Source of the DNA: Pseudomonas sp. dw_358
GTDB lineage: Bacteria > Pseudomonadota > Gammaproteobacteria > Pseudomonadales > Pseudomonadaceae
Length of the DNA: 64,000 nt
Reading direction: 5' to 3'
Assembly: GCF_018449655.1 (NCBI RefSeq)
Contig: NZ_JAAVUX010000003.1
Span: forward strand, 248,001-312,000
Part shown: in pieces, positions 1 to 9,774 of the stretch
How the letters are laid out: every line of letters starts with the position of its first letter
How positions within the stretch are numbered: the first letter of the stretch is position 1
Notes under the pieces: model-generated
What the model saw: only the letters and a program-made list of their open reading frames with translations
Database searches by the model: none
Told to the model about the DNA's origin: nothing
Position numbers and translations under genes: made by a program

Positions 1-488
1 GCGATGTCGGCCTGCTCGGCTTTCTTGGCGTCTGCAGCCTTCTTCGCGTCGTCGGCTTTCTTGGCGTCGTCGGCTTTCTTCGCATCGTCTGCGGCTTTGG
101 CGGCGGCCTTCGAATCGGCGTCGGCTTTCTTCGCGGCATCGGCCGCCTTGGCTTCTTCGGCTTTTTGAGCCGCGTCGGCTTTCTTTTGTTCCTGGGCGGC
201 TTTTATCTCTTCCTGCTCGACCTTCTTCTGCTCCATCTGCTCGACTTCAGTCTGGCGCGCAGCCGACTTCTTCGCTTCGCCCGCGAGTTTCTGGTTGGTC
301 TGCTCGGTCGCTTGGCTCTTGGATTTAAGCTGATACAGGGTGGCCTGCACGATCGGCTTGGCTTGCGGCAGGTCAGGCGTCATGGCAAAGCTGACAAACA
401 GCAGACCGAAAATCAGAACGTGCAAGGCCACGGCCCACACCGTGGGCCAGTAGTAGCTTTCCGAGGCGGAGGGCTCTCGATGTCGCAT
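1..488 (-). CDS. tolA: TolA, N-terminal part (cut by window edge)
   Basis: Envelope-spanning protein of the Tol-Pal system; it links the inner-membrane TolQR motor to TolB and Pal and helps outer-membrane constriction at division. The visible N-terminus starts MRHREPSASE, has one membrane helix at about residues 14-34, then a long run rich in Ala, Lys, Glu and Asp with repeated KKADDA-type units, the helical domain II typical of TolA. The C-terminal domain lies beyond base 1. The ATG at 488 shares its A with the TGA stop of tolR, so the two are translationally coupled. Identity rests on the TM-plus-helical-repeat layout and the tolQ-tolR-tolA order. Confidence 0.93.
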   Translation of the reverse strand, partial: MRHREPSASESYYWPTVWAVALHVLIFGLLFVSFAMTPDLPQAKPIVQATLYQLKSKSQATEQTNQKLAGEAKKSAARQTEVEQMEQKKVEQEEIKAAQEQKKADAAQKAEEAKAADAAKKADADSKAAAKAADDAKKADDAKKADDAKKAADAKKAEQADI

Positions 489-943
489 CAGGGCGCCTCG
501 GTAATCAGGCCGACGTTACCCACACCCGCCTTCTGCAACCCGCCCATGGCACCCATGACCGAGCCGTAGTCCACGGACTTGTCGCCACGAATGAAGACCT
601 GGGTGTGTTTGCCCGACGCAGTGCCCTGGGCAATGATCGCGGTCACTGCCTGGGTCATCTGGGGCAGGGTCAGGGCCTTGGCCTGCTGCTTGTCGGTGTC
701 GACTTCACTGCCTACGTTCCAGTAGTAGGTCTTGTCAGCCTTGATGGAGATGGTCAGCACCTGGTTGTTGTTGTCCTGCGGCAAGGCTTCGCTGGAAACC
801 TTGGGCAGGTCGACTTTCACGCCCTGGTTGAGCATCGGAGCGGTAACCATGAAGATGACCAGCAGTACCAGCATCACGTCGATGTAAGGCACTACGTTCA
901 TCTCGGCGACCGGCTTGCGTTTTGGACGACGACCTCGAATCAT
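488..943 (-). CDS. tolR: TolR, Tol-Pal proton channel subunit
   Basis: 151-residue ExbD/TolR-family protein. One transmembrane helix (about residues 19-38) carries the conserved Asp22 in the YIDVML motif, the residue taken to carry protons in the TolQR channel; the rest is the periplasmic domain ending in a KAGVGNVGLI segment. The ATG at 943 (MIRGRRPKRK) is chosen over an upstream in-frame start because the family begins just before the basic stretch preceding the helix. It lies 13 bases after tolQ and overlaps the start of tolA, giving a tolQ-tolR-tolA operon. Confidence 0.95.
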   Translation of the reverse strand: MIRGRRPKRKPVAEMNVVPYIDVMLVLLVIFMVTAPMLNQGVKVDLPKVSSEALPQDNNNQVLTISIKADKTYYWNVGSEVDTDKQQAKALTLPQMTQAVTAIIAQGTASGKHTQVFIRGDKSVDYGSVMGAMGGLQKAGVGNVGLITEAP

Positions 944-956
944 TGGGTTTACCTGC

Positions 957-1652
957 TCACTCTTCGCTGGTGTGCACTTTGCGGTGCAGGATGGCCTGGA
1001 ACTCGTCAGCAAAGGTGTAGTAACGGTTGATCAGGGTTTCGCTGCGAGCGGCGAAGCGGTTGTAGGCAATGACCGCCGGGATAGCGGCGAACAGGCCGAT
1101 GGCGGTGGCCACCAGCGCTTCGGAAATACCCGGGGCCACGGTGGCCAGGGTCGCTTGTTGGGCGGTTGCCAGGCCACGGAAGGAGTTCATGATCCCCCAC
1201 ACGGTGCCGAACAGGCCGATGTACGGGCTGACCGAACCGACGGTGGCGAGGAACGGCAGGCTCTGCTCGAGCTTTTCTTCTTCACGGGAAACGGCTACGC
1301 GCATGGCGCGACCGACACCTTCCATGACCGCATCCGGGTCCACGCCGGGCTGCTGGCGCAGACGCGAAAACTCCTTGAAGCCGGCGCGGAACACCTGCTC
1401 GACGCCCGAATCAGGGTCCGGGTTGCTGCCCGCCTGGCGATACAGCTTGGACAGGTCGATGCCTGACCAGAAACGCTCCTCGAAACCATCGAGGGCACGC
1501 TTGCCGGCCCGCAGCATGGTGCTGCGTTGAAAGATCATGACCCAGGAAGTCACCGATGCGGCAATCAGGATCAGCATGACCAGTTGCACAACGATACTGG
1601 CATTGCTGACCATGCTCCACATGGAGGAATGGTCGACGACGTTAGCTTCCAC
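957..1652 (-). CDS. tolQ: TolQ, Tol-Pal motor subunit
   Basis: 231-residue MotA/TolQ/ExbB-family inner-membrane protein that forms the proton-driven motor with TolR. Three hydrophobic helices can be seen at about 18-40, 138-158 and 178-198, with the large cytoplasmic loop between the first two; the second has the typical GLFGTVWGIMNSF pattern. Length is normal for pseudomonads. Only 2 bases separate it from the upstream thioesterase gene, matching the conserved ybgC-tolQRAB-pal operon. Confidence 0.96.
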   Translation of the reverse strand: MEANVVDHSSMWSMVSNASIVVQLVMLILIAASVTSWVMIFQRSTMLRAGKRALDGFEERFWSGIDLSKLYRQAGSNPDPDSGVEQVFRAGFKEFSRLRQQPGVDPDAVMEGVGRAMRVAVSREEEKLEQSLPFLATVGSVSPYIGLFGTVWGIMNSFRGLATAQQATLATVAPGISEALVATAIGLFAAIPAVIAYNRFAARSETLINRYYTFADEFQAILHRKVHTSEE

Positions 1653-1654
1653 GC

Positions 1655-2110
1655 TTATATCTCCTGCTCTAGAGTTTTACCCGGGCCGCTCGCGTCGGCA
1701 AAGGCCGCACGCAGTGCTGTGGGGATGGCCCGGGGTTTAAAATTGTCGGCGCGCACGCAGGCCACCAAAAACTGCCCTTCACAGAGCAGCACATCATCTG
1801 TCGCTCGCGTCACTCGCTGCGAAAATCGCAGGCTGGCACGATTCAATTCCACCACCTGGGCACTCACCAGCAGCTCGTCATCCAGACGGGCCGGCGCGTG
1901 ATAGCGCGTTTCAGTGGAGTGCACCACGAACAAGAGGTTGTCCAGGACCAGCGACGACTGGGAAAAACCCAACTCGCGCAGGTGCTCGGTACGAGCCCTT
2001 TCCATGAATTTCAGGTAGTTGACGTAATAAACAACGCCACCCGCATCGGTGTCCTCGTAATAAACGCGACAGCGGTGTGCGAATGGCCCAAGCCCGTTTT
2101 GCGCGCGCAT
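1655..2110 (-). CDS. ybgC: YbgC, Tol-Pal-associated acyl-CoA thioesterase
   Basis: 151-residue hot-dog-fold thioesterase. The active-site signature [19 protein letters not shown] near the N-terminus holds the catalytic Asp of the 4-hydroxybenzoyl-CoA thioesterase group. YbgC is always the first gene of the tol-pal operon in gamma-proteobacteria and is thought to act on acyl-CoA or acyl carrier protein in phospholipid metabolism. ATG at 2110 follows an AGGAG about 12 bases upstream. Start of the tol operon in this window. Confidence 0.93.
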   Translation of the reverse strand: MRAQNGLGPFAHRCRVYYEDTDAGGVVYYVNYLKFMERARTEHLRELGFSQSSLVLDNLLFVVHSTETRYHAPARLDDELLVSAQVVELNRASLRFSQRVTRATDDVLLCEGQFLVACVRADNFKPRAIPTALRAAFADASGPGKTLEQEI

Positions 2111-2237
2111 ACTCTAGTGCTTACTCCTCGGGTTGCCAATCCAGGCAGGCAACTGTTTTTTATTCGTTTTACCAGTGTTCAGGCGGTTTGCTCTGCACAC
2201 CAGCCCTAGGACCACCGAAACTCGCATTCGACTCCGT

Positions 2238-3287
2238 TCATTCAGGTACGTCCTGAACCTGGATGTCCGGCATTTCCCCAAGCCGATTGGGAATGTTCAG
2301 GCCGAAATGCAGGTAGGCATGCCGGGTGACCACTCGCCCACGCGGGGTACGCATGATGTAGCCCTGCTGAATCAGATAAGGCTCCAGCACATCCTCGATG
2401 GTGTGACGCTCCTCACTGATGGCAGCCGCCAGGCTGTCCACGCCCACCGGGCCACCGTCGAACTTCTCGATCAGGGTCAACAGAAGACGTCGGTCCTGGT
2501 GGTCGAAGCCACGCTCGTCGACATCCAGCATGTTCAAGGCCTGATCGGCGATGGGCTTGGTGATGTGGCCCTGCGCCCGCACCTGGGCAAAGTCCCGCAC
2601 CCGACGCAGCAGGCGATTGGCAATACGCGGTGTGCCGCGGGCACGGCGAGCGATCTCGAAGGCCCCCTGCTCCTCGATCTGCAAGCCGAGGATGCTCGCC
2701 GAGCGGCAGACAATGGTCGCCAGATCCTCAGTGCTGTAGAACTCCAGGCGCTGAACGATACCGAACCGGTCGCGCAGCGGATTGGTCAGCATCCCGGCGC
2801 GGGTGGTCGCGCCCACGAGGGTAAAGGGTGGCAGATCCAGCTTGATCGAGCGCGCTGCCGGACCTTCGCCGATCATGATGTCCAGCTGGAAATCTTCCAT
2901 GGCCGGATACAGCACCTCCTCGACGATCGGCGACAGACGATGGATCTCATCGATGAACAGCACGTCATGAGGTTCGAGATTGGTCAACAGCGCCGCCAGG
3001 TCTCCAGGCCGCTCGAGGACAGGGCCCGAAGTGCTCTTGATCGACACGCCCATTTCCTGGGCGATGATATTGGCCAGCGTCGTCTTGCCCAGACCCGGCG
3101 GGCCAAAGATCAAGGTGTGGTCCAGCGATTCGTTGCGCCCGCGCGCGGCCTGGATAAACAGCTCCATCTGCTCACGCACGGTCGGCTGGCCGATGTATTC
3201 GGCCAGACTCAACGGCCGAATGGCACGGTCCTGCTGCTCCTCGCGGTCGCGGCCGGTGGCGGTAATCAGACGGTCAGCTTCGATCAC
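2238..3287 (-). CDS. ruvB: RuvB, Holliday junction branch-migration motor
   Basis: 349-residue AAA+ ATPase that drives Holliday junction migration with RuvA. Walker A GPPGLGKT is at residues 62-69, Walker B DEIH at 113-116, and the C-terminal winged helix carries the [14 protein letters not shown] segment. The start is GTG at 3287, directly after the TAA stop of ruvA, so the two are coupled. The order ruvC-ruvA-ruvB is usual in Pseudomonas. Confidence 0.97.
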   Translation of the reverse strand: MIEADRLITATGRDREEQQDRAIRPLSLAEYIGQPTVREQMELFIQAARGRNESLDHTLIFGPPGLGKTTLANIIAQEMGVSIKSTSGPVLERPGDLAALLTNLEPHDVLFIDEIHRLSPIVEEVLYPAMEDFQLDIMIGEGPAARSIKLDLPPFTLVGATTRAGMLTNPLRDRFGIVQRLEFYSTEDLATIVCRSASILGLQIEEQGAFEIARRARGTPRIANRLLRRVRDFAQVRAQGHITKPIADQALNMLDVDERGFDHQDRRLLLTLIEKFDGGPVGVDSLAAAISEERHTIEDVLEPYLIQQGYIMRTPRGRVVTRHAYLHFGLNIPNRLGEMPDIQVQDVPE

Positions 3288-3896
3288 TTAAATCATTCCT
3301 TTCAAGGTGCGACGGATCAGTTCTTCACTGCTCAGGCCCTTGGCATCGATGGCCGCGACCGCGCGGCTGGCCTCCTGGGGCTTGTAGCCCAGGGAGATCA
3401 GCGCGCTGACCGCATCGGTTTCGGCGGTATTGACCGGTGCCGGACCTTGCGGGCCATTGGGCACCAGCTGGAACAGACCGGGTACGGTCTCCCAGGCCTT
3501 GAAGCGGTCCTTGAGCTCCACCAGCAGGCGCTCGGCGGTCTTTTTCCCGACCCCGGGGATTCTGACCAGCGCCGACGTGTCCTGAGCCTGAACGCAGCGC
3601 ACCAGTTCGTCCACATCCAGCCCGGACATCAAGGCAAGTGCCAGTTTCGGGCCGACACCATTGAGACGGATCAACTCACGAAACAGTTCGCGCTCGCGGC
3701 GTTCGTAAAAACCGTACAGCAATTGCGCGTCTTCCCGGACCACCAGATGGGTGTGCAGGGTCACCGGTTCGCCGACCGGCGGTAGCCGATACAAGGTGGT
3801 CATGGGCACCTCAAGCTCATAGCCCAGGCCATTCACGTCGAGAATCAGGTGCGGCGGCTGTTTTTCTGCCAAGGTTCCGCGCAATCGTCCAATCAC
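3288..3896 (-). CDS. ruvA: RuvA, Holliday junction recognition protein
   Basis: 202-residue DNA-binding subunit of RuvAB. N-terminal OB fold starts [15 protein letters not shown]; two helix-hairpin-helix motifs follow ([13 protein letters not shown] and [16 protein letters not shown]), then a flexible linker and the C-terminal RuvB-binding three-helix domain ([20 protein letters not shown]). Normal length, in operon between ruvC and ruvB. Confidence 0.97.
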   Translation of the reverse strand: MIGRLRGTLAEKQPPHLILDVNGLGYELEVPMTTLYRLPPVGEPVTLHTHLVVREDAQLLYGFYERRERELFRELIRLNGVGPKLALALMSGLDVDELVRCVQAQDTSALVRIPGVGKKTAERLLVELKDRFKAWETVPGLFQLVPNGPQGPAPVNTAETDAVSALISLGYKPQEASRAVAAIDAKGLSSEELIRRTLKGMI

Positions 3897-3986
3897 AGTC
3901 TGTTTCCTAAATCGTGGCGAGCAATCCCGCCATCATTGCAGGATCGCAGGGTCCGACAACGTAAAATGTGCAAGTCGATACTGCAA

Positions 3987-4511
3987 TCACATCCGCAGAC
4001 GACCGCTGCGACTGCGTGCGCCGATCAGCCCATGGGGAATCAGGCTGGAGCGGGTGTGCGCATGACACAGGGCAATCGCCAGGGCATCCGACGCATCGAT
4101 CTGGGGTTTCTGAGTCAGTTTGAGCAGATGCATGACCATCATCTGCACCTGCTCCTTGTTCGCCCCCCCGGTACCGGCAATGGCCTGCTTGACCTGGGTC
4201 GCGCTGTATTCGGCAATCTCCAGACCTTCTTCCACCGCTGCCACGATGGCTGCTCCGCGGGCCTGCCCCAGCTTGAGCGCCGAGTCGGCATTGCGGGCCA
4301 TGAACACCTTCTCGATGCCCATGGTCACCGGGCCGTAGGTCTGGATCACCTCGCGTACACCGCGAAAGACGATTTGCAGACGCTCCTGCAACAACCCGCC
4401 GCCCGTACGAATGCAGCCGGACGCCACGTATTCGCAGCCGCGGCCGATGTCGCGAACAATGCCATAACCGGTGATGCGCGAACCGGGGTCGATACCTAGG
4501 ATTAACGTCAT
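3987..4511 (-). CDS. ruvC: RuvC, Holliday junction resolvase
   Basis: 174-residue endonuclease that cuts Holliday junctions. The four acidic catalytic residues of the RNase H-like fold can be placed at Asp8 (LGIDPGS), Glu67 (GIEKVF), Asp139 and Asp142 (DASDALAIA). A 90-base spacer separates it from ruvA, which it precedes in the operon. Downstream of the yebC-type gene in the usual Pseudomonas order. Confidence 0.97.
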   Translation of the reverse strand: MTLILGIDPGSRITGYGIVRDIGRGCEYVASGCIRTGGGLLQERLQIVFRGVREVIQTYGPVTMGIEKVFMARNADSALKLGQARGAAIVAAVEEGLEIAEYSATQVKQAIAGTGGANKEQVQMMVMHLLKLTQKPQIDASDALAIALCHAHTRSSLIPHGLIGARSRSGRLRM

Positions 4512-4633
4512 AAAGCCTGCAGCATGAGGGTGGGTATCGGCAGTCTTCGCCTGATGACAGAAGCCGGAGCCGCATGGTCGCGTATTTCACGCGGCCTGGC
4601 GACTCCGGCTTCCAGTGTACCGCCGGGAACGAC

Positions 4634-5380
4634 TCAGCCCAGCTGTTCCATCACCTCGTTGGGGATCTCGGCGTTGGAATAGACGTTCTGCACGTCATCC
4701 AGGTCCTCCAACATGTCGATCAGCTTGAGGACTTTTTCGGCCCCCTCCAGATCCAGCTCGGCGCTGGTGGTCGGCAGCATCACGATTTCTGCGTCGGCAG
4801 CCTTGAAACCCGCCGCCTCCAGCCCATTGCGCACACCATAGAACCCGGCAAAGGACGTGAAGACGTCAAACGAGCCGTCTTCATTCCCCACCACGTCATC
4901 GGCATCGGCCTCCATGGCCGCCTCCATCAAGGCATCCTCATCGACGCCGGCGGCGAAGCTGATCTGGCCCTTGCGATCGAACAGGTAGGCGACCGATCCG
5001 TCCGTACCCAGGTTGCCACCGCACTTGCTGAACGCGTGGCGCACGGCTGCAGCCGTACGGTTGCGGTTGTCGGTCATGCACTCGACCATCACCGCCACGC
5101 CACCCGGGCCGTAGCCTTCATAGCTGAGTTCCTCGACGTCATCGCTGCCGGCCGCCCCGGTACCGCGGGCCACGGCACGATCAATGATGTCGCGGCTCAT
5201 GTTGGCGCCCAGCGCCTTGTCCAGCGCCAGACGCAAACGCGGATTGGAACCCGGATCGCCGCCGCCCGCACGGGCCGCCACGGTCAACTCACGAATCCAC
5301 TTGGTAAAAATCTTGCCCCGCTTGGCGTCCTGGCGCTCTTTGCGGTGCTTGATGTTCGCCCATTTGGAATGACCAGCCAT
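4634..5380 (-). CDS. YebC/TACO1-family regulatory protein
   Basis: 248-residue member of the YebC/PmpR family, starting [20 protein letters not shown], the invariant family N-terminus, and containing [27 protein letters not shown] sequence in the middle. Family members have been described as DNA-binding regulators and more recently as ribosome-associated factors helping translation of proline-rich stretches; the sequence alone cannot decide. ATG at 5380 has an AGCAAC spacer after a CTGGAG ribosome site. A longer in-frame extension to 5593 runs into the REPIN and is not credible. Confidence 0.93.
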   Translation of the reverse strand: MAGHSKWANIKHRKERQDAKRGKIFTKWIRELTVAARAGGGDPGSNPRLRLALDKALGANMSRDIIDRAVARGTGAAGSDDVEELSYEGYGPGGVAVMVECMTDNRNRTAAAVRHAFSKCGGNLGTDGSVAYLFDRKGQISFAAGVDEDALMEAAMEADADDVVGNEDGSFDVFTSFAGFYGVRNGLEAAGFKAADAEIVMLPTTSAELDLEGAEKVLKLIDMLEDLDDVQNVYSNAEIPNEVMEQLG

Positions 5381-5434
5381 GTGTTGCTCCAGAATTCTTG
5401 GTTCGAATATCGACCCCGGCGAACAAGCCTGAGC

Positions 5435-5498
5435 GCGCAGGACCGAATGTGCTCGGGAGAGGCCTACACCGTCTTCCCGAGCAAGCTCGGTCCTGCGC
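5435..5498. repeat. REPIN-like inverted pair between aspS and yebC
   Basis: Two near-identical 24-base arms in inverse orientation (5435-5458 and 5475-5498), differing only at four central bases, separated by 16 bases. Each arm carries the GACCGAGCTTGCTCGGGA core that recurs at 21218, 24215, 26339 and 40896. The layout matches pseudomonad REP doublets (REPINs), which are moved by RAYT-type transposases encoded elsewhere. Confidence 0.8.
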
Positions 5499-5525
5499 AG
5501 AACCCGGTTGCTCGGCGATCGGGGA

Positions 5526-7301
5526 TCACTCCGCCTTCGGCGTCTCGCGCAAACGAATGTGCAGTTCACGCAACGCCTTGGCATCCACCACACCCGGCGC
5601 CTGGGTCATGACATCCGCAGCACTCTGGGTTTTAGGGAAAGCGATCACTTCGCGGATCGACTGGGCGCCAGTCATCAGCATCACCAGACGGTCCAGACCG
5701 AAAGCCAGGCCACCATGGGGTGGTGCACCGTATTTCAACGCGTCGAGCAGGAAACCGAATTTCTCTTCCTGCTCGGCTTCCTGGATGCCCAGCAGACGGA
5801 ACACCGCCTGTTGCATGTCCTTGCGGTGGATACGGATCGAACCGCCACCCAGCTCGGTGCCGTTGAGCACCATGTCGTAGGCGCGCGACAACGCCGTGGC
5901 CGGGTTGGCCTCCAGCTCCGCCGGGCTGCACTTGGGTGCGGTGAACGGGTGATGCAAGGCCGAAAAGCTGCCGTCGTCGTTCTCTTCGAACATCGGAAAA
6001 TCGACGACCCACATCGGGGCCCACTCGCAGGTCAGCAGCTCCAGGTCGTTGCCGACCTTGATGCGCAGGGCACCCAGGGCTTCGCTGACAATCTTCGCCT
6101 TGTCGGCGCCGAAGAACACGATGTCTCCGTCAACCGCGCCAACGCGGTCGAGGATGACATTGAGATTGGCCTCGGGGATGTTCTTGACGATCGGCGACTG
6201 CAGCCCTTCGACGCCCTTGGCACGCTCGTTCACCTTGATGTAGGCCAGACCGCGCGCGCCGTAGATGCCGACAAACTTGGTGTAGTCGTCGATCTTGCTG
6301 CGCGGCATGCTCGCACCACCGGGCACGCGCAAGGCTGCAACGCGGGCTTTCGGGTCATTGGCCGGGCCGCTGAACACCTTGAATTCGACGTCCTTCAGCT
6401 GGTCGGCGACGTCGACCAGTTCCAGCGGGTTACGCAGGTCGGGCTTGTCGGAACCGTAACGGCGCATGGCCTCTTCGAAGGTCATGTGGGGGAATTCGGC
6501 GAATTCCACGTCCAGCACTTCCTTGAACAGCTTGCGCACCATTTTCTCGGTGATGTCGATGATTTCGCTTTCGTCGAGGAAGCTGGTTTCGATGTCGATC
6601 TGAGTGAACTCAGGCTGACGGTCGGCACGCAGGTCTTCGTCACGGAAGCATTTGGCGATCTGGTAGTAGCGATCGAAGCCGGCCACCATCAATAGTTGTT
6701 TGAACAGCTGTGGCGATTGTGGCAAGGCAAAGAAGCTGCCGGGGTGAGTACGGCTCGGCACCAGGTAGTCGCGAGCACCTTCCGGCGTGGCACGGGTCAG
6801 AATCGGCGTTTCGACGTCGAGGAAGCCGTTCTGGTCGAGGTAACCACGGATGCTGGTGGTGATCCGCGAACGCAGACGCAGCTTCTCGGCCATTTCAGGG
6901 CGACGCAGGTCGATGAAGCGATAACGCAGGCGCGTTTCTTCACCGACGTCGGAGAATTCGTTGAGCGGGAACGGTGGCGTCTCGGCTTCGTTCAGCACTT
7001 CGAGCTCGTAGCCCAGCACTTCAATGCCGCCAGAGGCCATGTTCGGGTTGACTGCACCGGCCGGACGCAGGCGAACCTTGCCGGTGATGCGCACCACGTA
7101 TTCGCTGCGCACGCGGTCGGCAGCAGCAAAGCTTTGCGCGCGATCCGGGTCGAAGACCACCTGGGCCATGCCTTCACGATCACGGATATCGAGGAAAATC
7201 ACCCCGCCATGGTCGCGACGACGGTGGACCCAGCCGCAAAGGGAAATTTCCTGACCATCCAGGGTCTCGTTCAGTTGGCCGCAATAATGGCTGCGCATCA
7301 T
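5526..7301 (-). CDS. aspS: Aspartyl-tRNA synthetase
   Basis: 591-residue class II synthetase that charges tRNA with Asp. It has the N-terminal OB anticodon-binding fold ([15 protein letters not shown], then [20 protein letters not shown]), motif 2 in the [18 protein letters not shown] stretch, the bacterial GAD insertion, and motif 3 [13 protein letters not shown] at about 530-542. Length matches Pseudomonas AspRS, which in P. aeruginosa is non-discriminating and works with GatCAB; that is family knowledge. Two adjacent ATGs (7301 and 7298) are both possible starts; the first is used. Confidence 0.96.
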   Translation of the reverse strand: MMRSHYCGQLNETLDGQEISLCGWVHRRRDHGGVIFLDIRDREGMAQVVFDPDRAQSFAAADRVRSEYVVRITGKVRLRPAGAVNPNMASGGIEVLGYELEVLNEAETPPFPLNEFSDVGEETRLRYRFIDLRRPEMAEKLRLRSRITTSIRGYLDQNGFLDVETPILTRATPEGARDYLVPSRTHPGSFFALPQSPQLFKQLLMVAGFDRYYQIAKCFRDEDLRADRQPEFTQIDIETSFLDESEIIDITEKMVRKLFKEVLDVEFAEFPHMTFEEAMRRYGSDKPDLRNPLELVDVADQLKDVEFKVFSGPANDPKARVAALRVPGGASMPRSKIDDYTKFVGIYGARGLAYIKVNERAKGVEGLQSPIVKNIPEANLNVILDRVGAVDGDIVFFGADKAKIVSEALGALRIKVGNDLELLTCEWAPMWVVDFPMFEENDDGSFSALHHPFTAPKCSPAELEANPATALSRAYDMVLNGTELGGGSIRIHRKDMQQAVFRLLGIQEAEQEEKFGFLLDALKYGAPPHGGLAFGLDRLVMLMTGAQSIREVIAFPKTQSAADVMTQAPGVVDAKALRELHIRLRETPKAE

Positions 7302-7353
7302 GATGGTGGTTTCGCTTCTCTTGATTCGATATTCGGGAGAGGTCTGGCGCAAG

Positions 7354-7575
7354 TCAGTCAGGCTTGTCGGCGCCGGCCAGGTTCTTTTTCGTACCGGTCT
7401 TGAAGTCCGTCTCGTACCAGCCGCTACCGCTCAAGCGAAAGCCGGGCATGGACAGCATTTTCTTCAAGGCGGGCGCCTGGCAGGCAGGGCAATCGGTCAA
7501 CGGCGGCGCGCCGATCTTCTGGATCGCTTCCAACGGGTGGCCGCAGGCCTCGCACTGATAGTCATACATGGGCAT
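7354..7575 (-). CDS. FmdB-family zinc-ribbon protein
   Basis: 73-residue protein of the FmdB/putative regulatory type. It starts [12 protein letters not shown] and has four cysteines in two CxxC knuckles (Cys8, Cys11, Cys29, Cys32), followed by the family tail [15 protein letters not shown]. Function in the cell is not established. It lies 52 bases upstream of aspS on the same strand and is commonly found beside aspS in pseudomonads, suggesting co-transcription. Confidence 0.88.
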   Translation of the reverse strand: MPMYDYQCEACGHPLEAIQKIGAPPLTDCPACQAPALKKMLSMPGFRLSGSGWYETDFKTGTKKNLAGADKPD

Positions 7576-7672
7576 GGGATATCTCTCGACGAGCTGGTTC
7601 AAGGCACGCACGGCGCCAAACAACAAAGAGCGGGATTATATCCGGTTAATCAACGCTGTGCAGCCTGCCGTC

Positions 7673-8014
7673 TCATTCGCTGACCGGGTATTCGAGCAGG
7701 TGCACCACGCACACGACTCGGACCAGGCCGCTGAAGTTCTTCACCCCGCCATAGCGCAGGTGCACCTGGCGGTCGATGTGCGAGAGCACTCCATTGATCG
7801 AACAGTCGTTGGCCCGAGCGATGCGATCGAGAATCTTCCAGTAGATCTCTTCAAGACGCAGACAGGTGGCGAAGCCGTTGAGCCGGACCGAACGGGAGAC
7901 CGGCCGAGCCAGGAGCATGTCGAACTGCTGTTCGAACGGATCGAGGCCCTGCTTGCAAGCTTGATCGAGGACGCGGGAGATAACGGGAGCGATGACATCA
8001 CGGGTGCTGAGCAT
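7673..8014 (-). CDS. Ribbon-helix-helix domain protein
   Basis: 113-residue protein. The central stretch RPVSRSVRLNGFATCLRLEE followed by helices and NGVLSHIDRQVHLRYGG resembles the RHH_4 type of ribbon-helix-helix domain, where a short beta strand contacts DNA. Start ATG at 8014 (MLSTRDVIAP) is preferred over an in-frame extension of 28 residues. Same strand as FmdB and aspS but 97 bases upstream. Target and role unknown. Confidence 0.7.
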   Translation of the reverse strand: MLSTRDVIAPVISRVLDQACKQGLDPFEQQFDMLLARPVSRSVRLNGFATCLRLEEIYWKILDRIARANDCSINGVLSHIDRQVHLRYGGVKNFSGLVRVVCVVHLLEYPVSE

Positions 8015-8459
8015 GATTCTTCCTTGAACCGAATGAACCGGGCAGTACTTGCGCAATGCGTCAAGTAAGGGAACTGCCATCGGTCCAGCAGAGGACAACC
8101 ATTTAAAACCAGCGGCGAACGCGCTGCAGCGCGCGAATTGTAACTGCCACGCAATGCCTCAAGAACGGGCACGGCAGCGTTTCCCACTGGTTTTTCCGCC
8201 CGCCCGGCAGGCCCGCACCTTCTGCCTGGCAAAGCCCCGACAGCACCACACATATCTTGTAAACAACTACCGGGTACGCCACCTAAGCGCTTGATTTGAG
8301 AAGCCCCACGCTTTGCTGTTAAATAGCTGGCGTGCGTTCGACCCCCCGGAAATCGACGCATAGGCTTGTCGTGACACGTGATTACCGCCCTTTCAGTTCA
8401 TGGGCGACCGTGCCACGGCAGCTCTTCCTTGCGATCCGTCTTAACGTGAGTCAATCAAA
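8015..8459. other. Divergent intergenic region, no gene
   Basis: 445 bases between the RHH gene (leftward) and the cold-shock-domain gene (rightward). Open frames here are short and lack family signatures. It must hold both promoters. A TGCTGTTAAAT stretch near 8311-8321 looks like an extended -10 for the rightward gene, which would give a leader of over 100 bases; long leaders are usual for cold-shock genes, but this promoter call is weak. Confidence 0.4.
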
Positions 8460-9068
8460 ATGTTGAAAATCGTTCATCTGGTAACGGGCGCAGCAGCCTT
8501 GCTGCTGTCCTTCATACCCAACCTGCGCGCCGATGCGCTGCCCTACCTGGAACAACCTGACGCTGTCTACCTGGCCTTGTTCGGCCTGCTCAACCTGCTG
8601 ATCGCGCCGGTGGTGCCTTATTGGCACCGTGGCGGGCGCCACCAACTGCAAAACCTTTCCAGTGCCCTGCTGGTGCTGGCGGTGATCCTGCAGACCATCG
8701 CCCTGCTGGCGCCATTGCCGGTCATCGGCAATCAACCAGCCGTGCTGTTCAGCCTGACCTGCACCCTGCTGGCCGTTGCCCTGCATCTAGGTGTGAGCTT
8801 TTACCGCTCGTCGCCTGCCGCCAGCGCACCGGCTGCACACTACGATATGACCAACCGCGATACCGGCACGGTCAAGTGGTTCAACACGTCCAAGGGTTTC
8901 GGCTTCATTTCCCGCGATTCGGGCGACGATATCTTCGTGCACTTTCGTGCCATTCGCGGGGAAGGCCATCGCGTCCTGGTGGAAGGCCAACGCGTAGAGT
9001 TTTCGGTCATGAACCGTGACAAAGGCCTGCAGGCAGAAGATGTAATTGCGGCGTCGCCTCGCCGCTGA
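8460..9068 (+). CDS. Membrane-anchored cold-shock-domain protein
   Basis: 202 residues in two parts. Residues 1-115 hold four hydrophobic helices (about 3-20, 35-54, 66-86, 92-115). Residues 134-199 form a cold-shock domain starting TGTVKWFN, with RNP1 KGFGFI at 145-150 and RNP2 DIFVHF at 157-162, the aromatic surface that binds single-stranded RNA or DNA. A CSD tied to a membrane domain would bring nucleic-acid binding to the inner membrane; the role is unknown. It corresponds by position next to slyX to the cold-shock gene PA0961 of P. aeruginosa. A strong terminator follows. Confidence 0.85.
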   Translation: MLKIVHLVTGAAALLLSFIPNLRADALPYLEQPDAVYLALFGLLNLLIAPVVPYWHRGGRHQLQNLSSALLVLAVILQTIALLAPLPVIGNQPAVLFSLTCTLLAVALHLGVSFYRSSPAASAPAAHYDMTNRDTGTVKWFNTSKGFGFISRDSGDDIFVHFRAIRGEGHRVLVEGQRVEFSVMNRDKGLQAEDVIAASPRR

Positions 9069-9082
9069 CAATCACTGCCATG

Positions 9083-9115
9083 AAAAAGCCCCTGATCAGC
9101 AGGGGCTTTTTTTTT
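9083..9115 (+). terminator. Intrinsic terminator of the cold-shock-domain gene
   Basis: Hairpin with AAAAAGCCCCTG pairing with CAGGGGCTTTTT around a short loop, followed by nine T. Both strands end in a T or A run, so it may also serve the leftward slyX transcript ending at 9140. Confidence 0.9.
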
Positions 9116-9139
9116 GCAAAGCGTTCAGGCAGGCCGAGA

Positions 9140-9346
9140 TCAGTAGTGGGGCGGCGGCGCTTCCTCCTCCACCGCTTCAAACTGGCCCACCAACTCGGCA
9201 TGACGCTTGAGCAAGGCGGCCATCTGCAACTGCAAGCGATCCACTACGTTCTGTTGTTTGACCAGCACGTCGTTCAGCGCCTGGATGGTGTCATCCTGAA
9301 AGGCCAGCCGCCCCTCCAGGTCATTGATGCGCTCTTCAAGGCTCAT
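9140..9346 (-). CDS. slyX: SlyX family protein
   Basis: 68-residue SlyX protein: a single parallel coiled coil starting [21 protein letters not shown] and ending with the family tail EEAPPPHY. Function is unknown despite the name. Its ATG overlaps the stop of the HIT gene by four bases (9343-9346), so both are co-translated. Confidence 0.93.
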   Translation of the reverse strand: MSLEERINDLEGRLAFQDDTIQALNDVLVKQQNVVDRLQLQMAALLKRHAELVGQFEAVEEEAPPPHY

Positions 9347-9774
9347 ACCCCTGCCTCCACGAAACTGCAACTTTCGCCCAGTAAGGTCTTGAACTTAAGC
9401 CGTACAGCGGCCAGTTGCTCGAGCGTATAGGGCTGTGCCGGGGATTTGCCCCAGACCGGCGCGGGCCAGGCGGCATCGCGGCGATAACGAACGATGACGT
9501 GCATATGCAATTGGGAAACCACATTGCCCAGGGTTGCGACGTTCATTTTGTCGGCCCCATAGGCCTCACTCAGACGCTGGGTCAGCAGCTCGGTTTCCAG
9601 CCACAACTGCCGGCGCGCGGCTTCATCAAGATCGAACAGTTCGCTGACCTCGGCCAGCCGAGGCACCAGAATGAACCAGGGGTACTGCGCGTCATTGCTT
9701 AGCAACACACGGCACAGTGGCAGATCCCCCAGGTGGTGAGTGTCTTGTTCAAGGCGTGAATCCAGATGAAACAC
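9343..9774 (-). CDS. HIT-family nucleotide-binding protein
   Basis: 143-residue histidine-triad protein. The signature QLHMHVIV (residues 89-96, His90 and His92) is the phosphate-binding and catalytic element of nucleotidyl hydrolases and transferases. The start GTG at 9774 is chosen because a GGGAG lies 8 bases upstream and homologues begin just before the FHLDSRL segment; an in-frame ATG at 9912 would add 46 residues without a ribosome site or family match. It heads a two-gene unit with slyX. Confidence 0.9.
   Translation of the reverse strand: MFHLDSRLEQDTHHLGDLPLCRVLLSNDAQYPWFILVPRLAEVSELFDLDEAARRQLWLETELLTQRLSEAYGADKMNVATLGNVVSQLHMHVIVRYRRDAAWPAPVWGKSPAQPYTLEQLAAVRLKFKTLLGESCSFVEAGV

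Noticed and set aside
165..569. Open frame opposite tolA
   Set aside because: Antisense to tolA/tolR; leucine-rich low-complexity translation typical of a complementary GC-rich frame.
2133..3785. 550-codon open frame opposite ruvB and ruvA
   Set aside because: Long but lies wholly opposite well-matched genes; translation is rich in His, Arg, Gln and Gly with no domain.
3907..4590. Open frame overlapping ruvC in another frame
   Set aside because: Arg-rich shadow; ruvC has all four catalytic residues.
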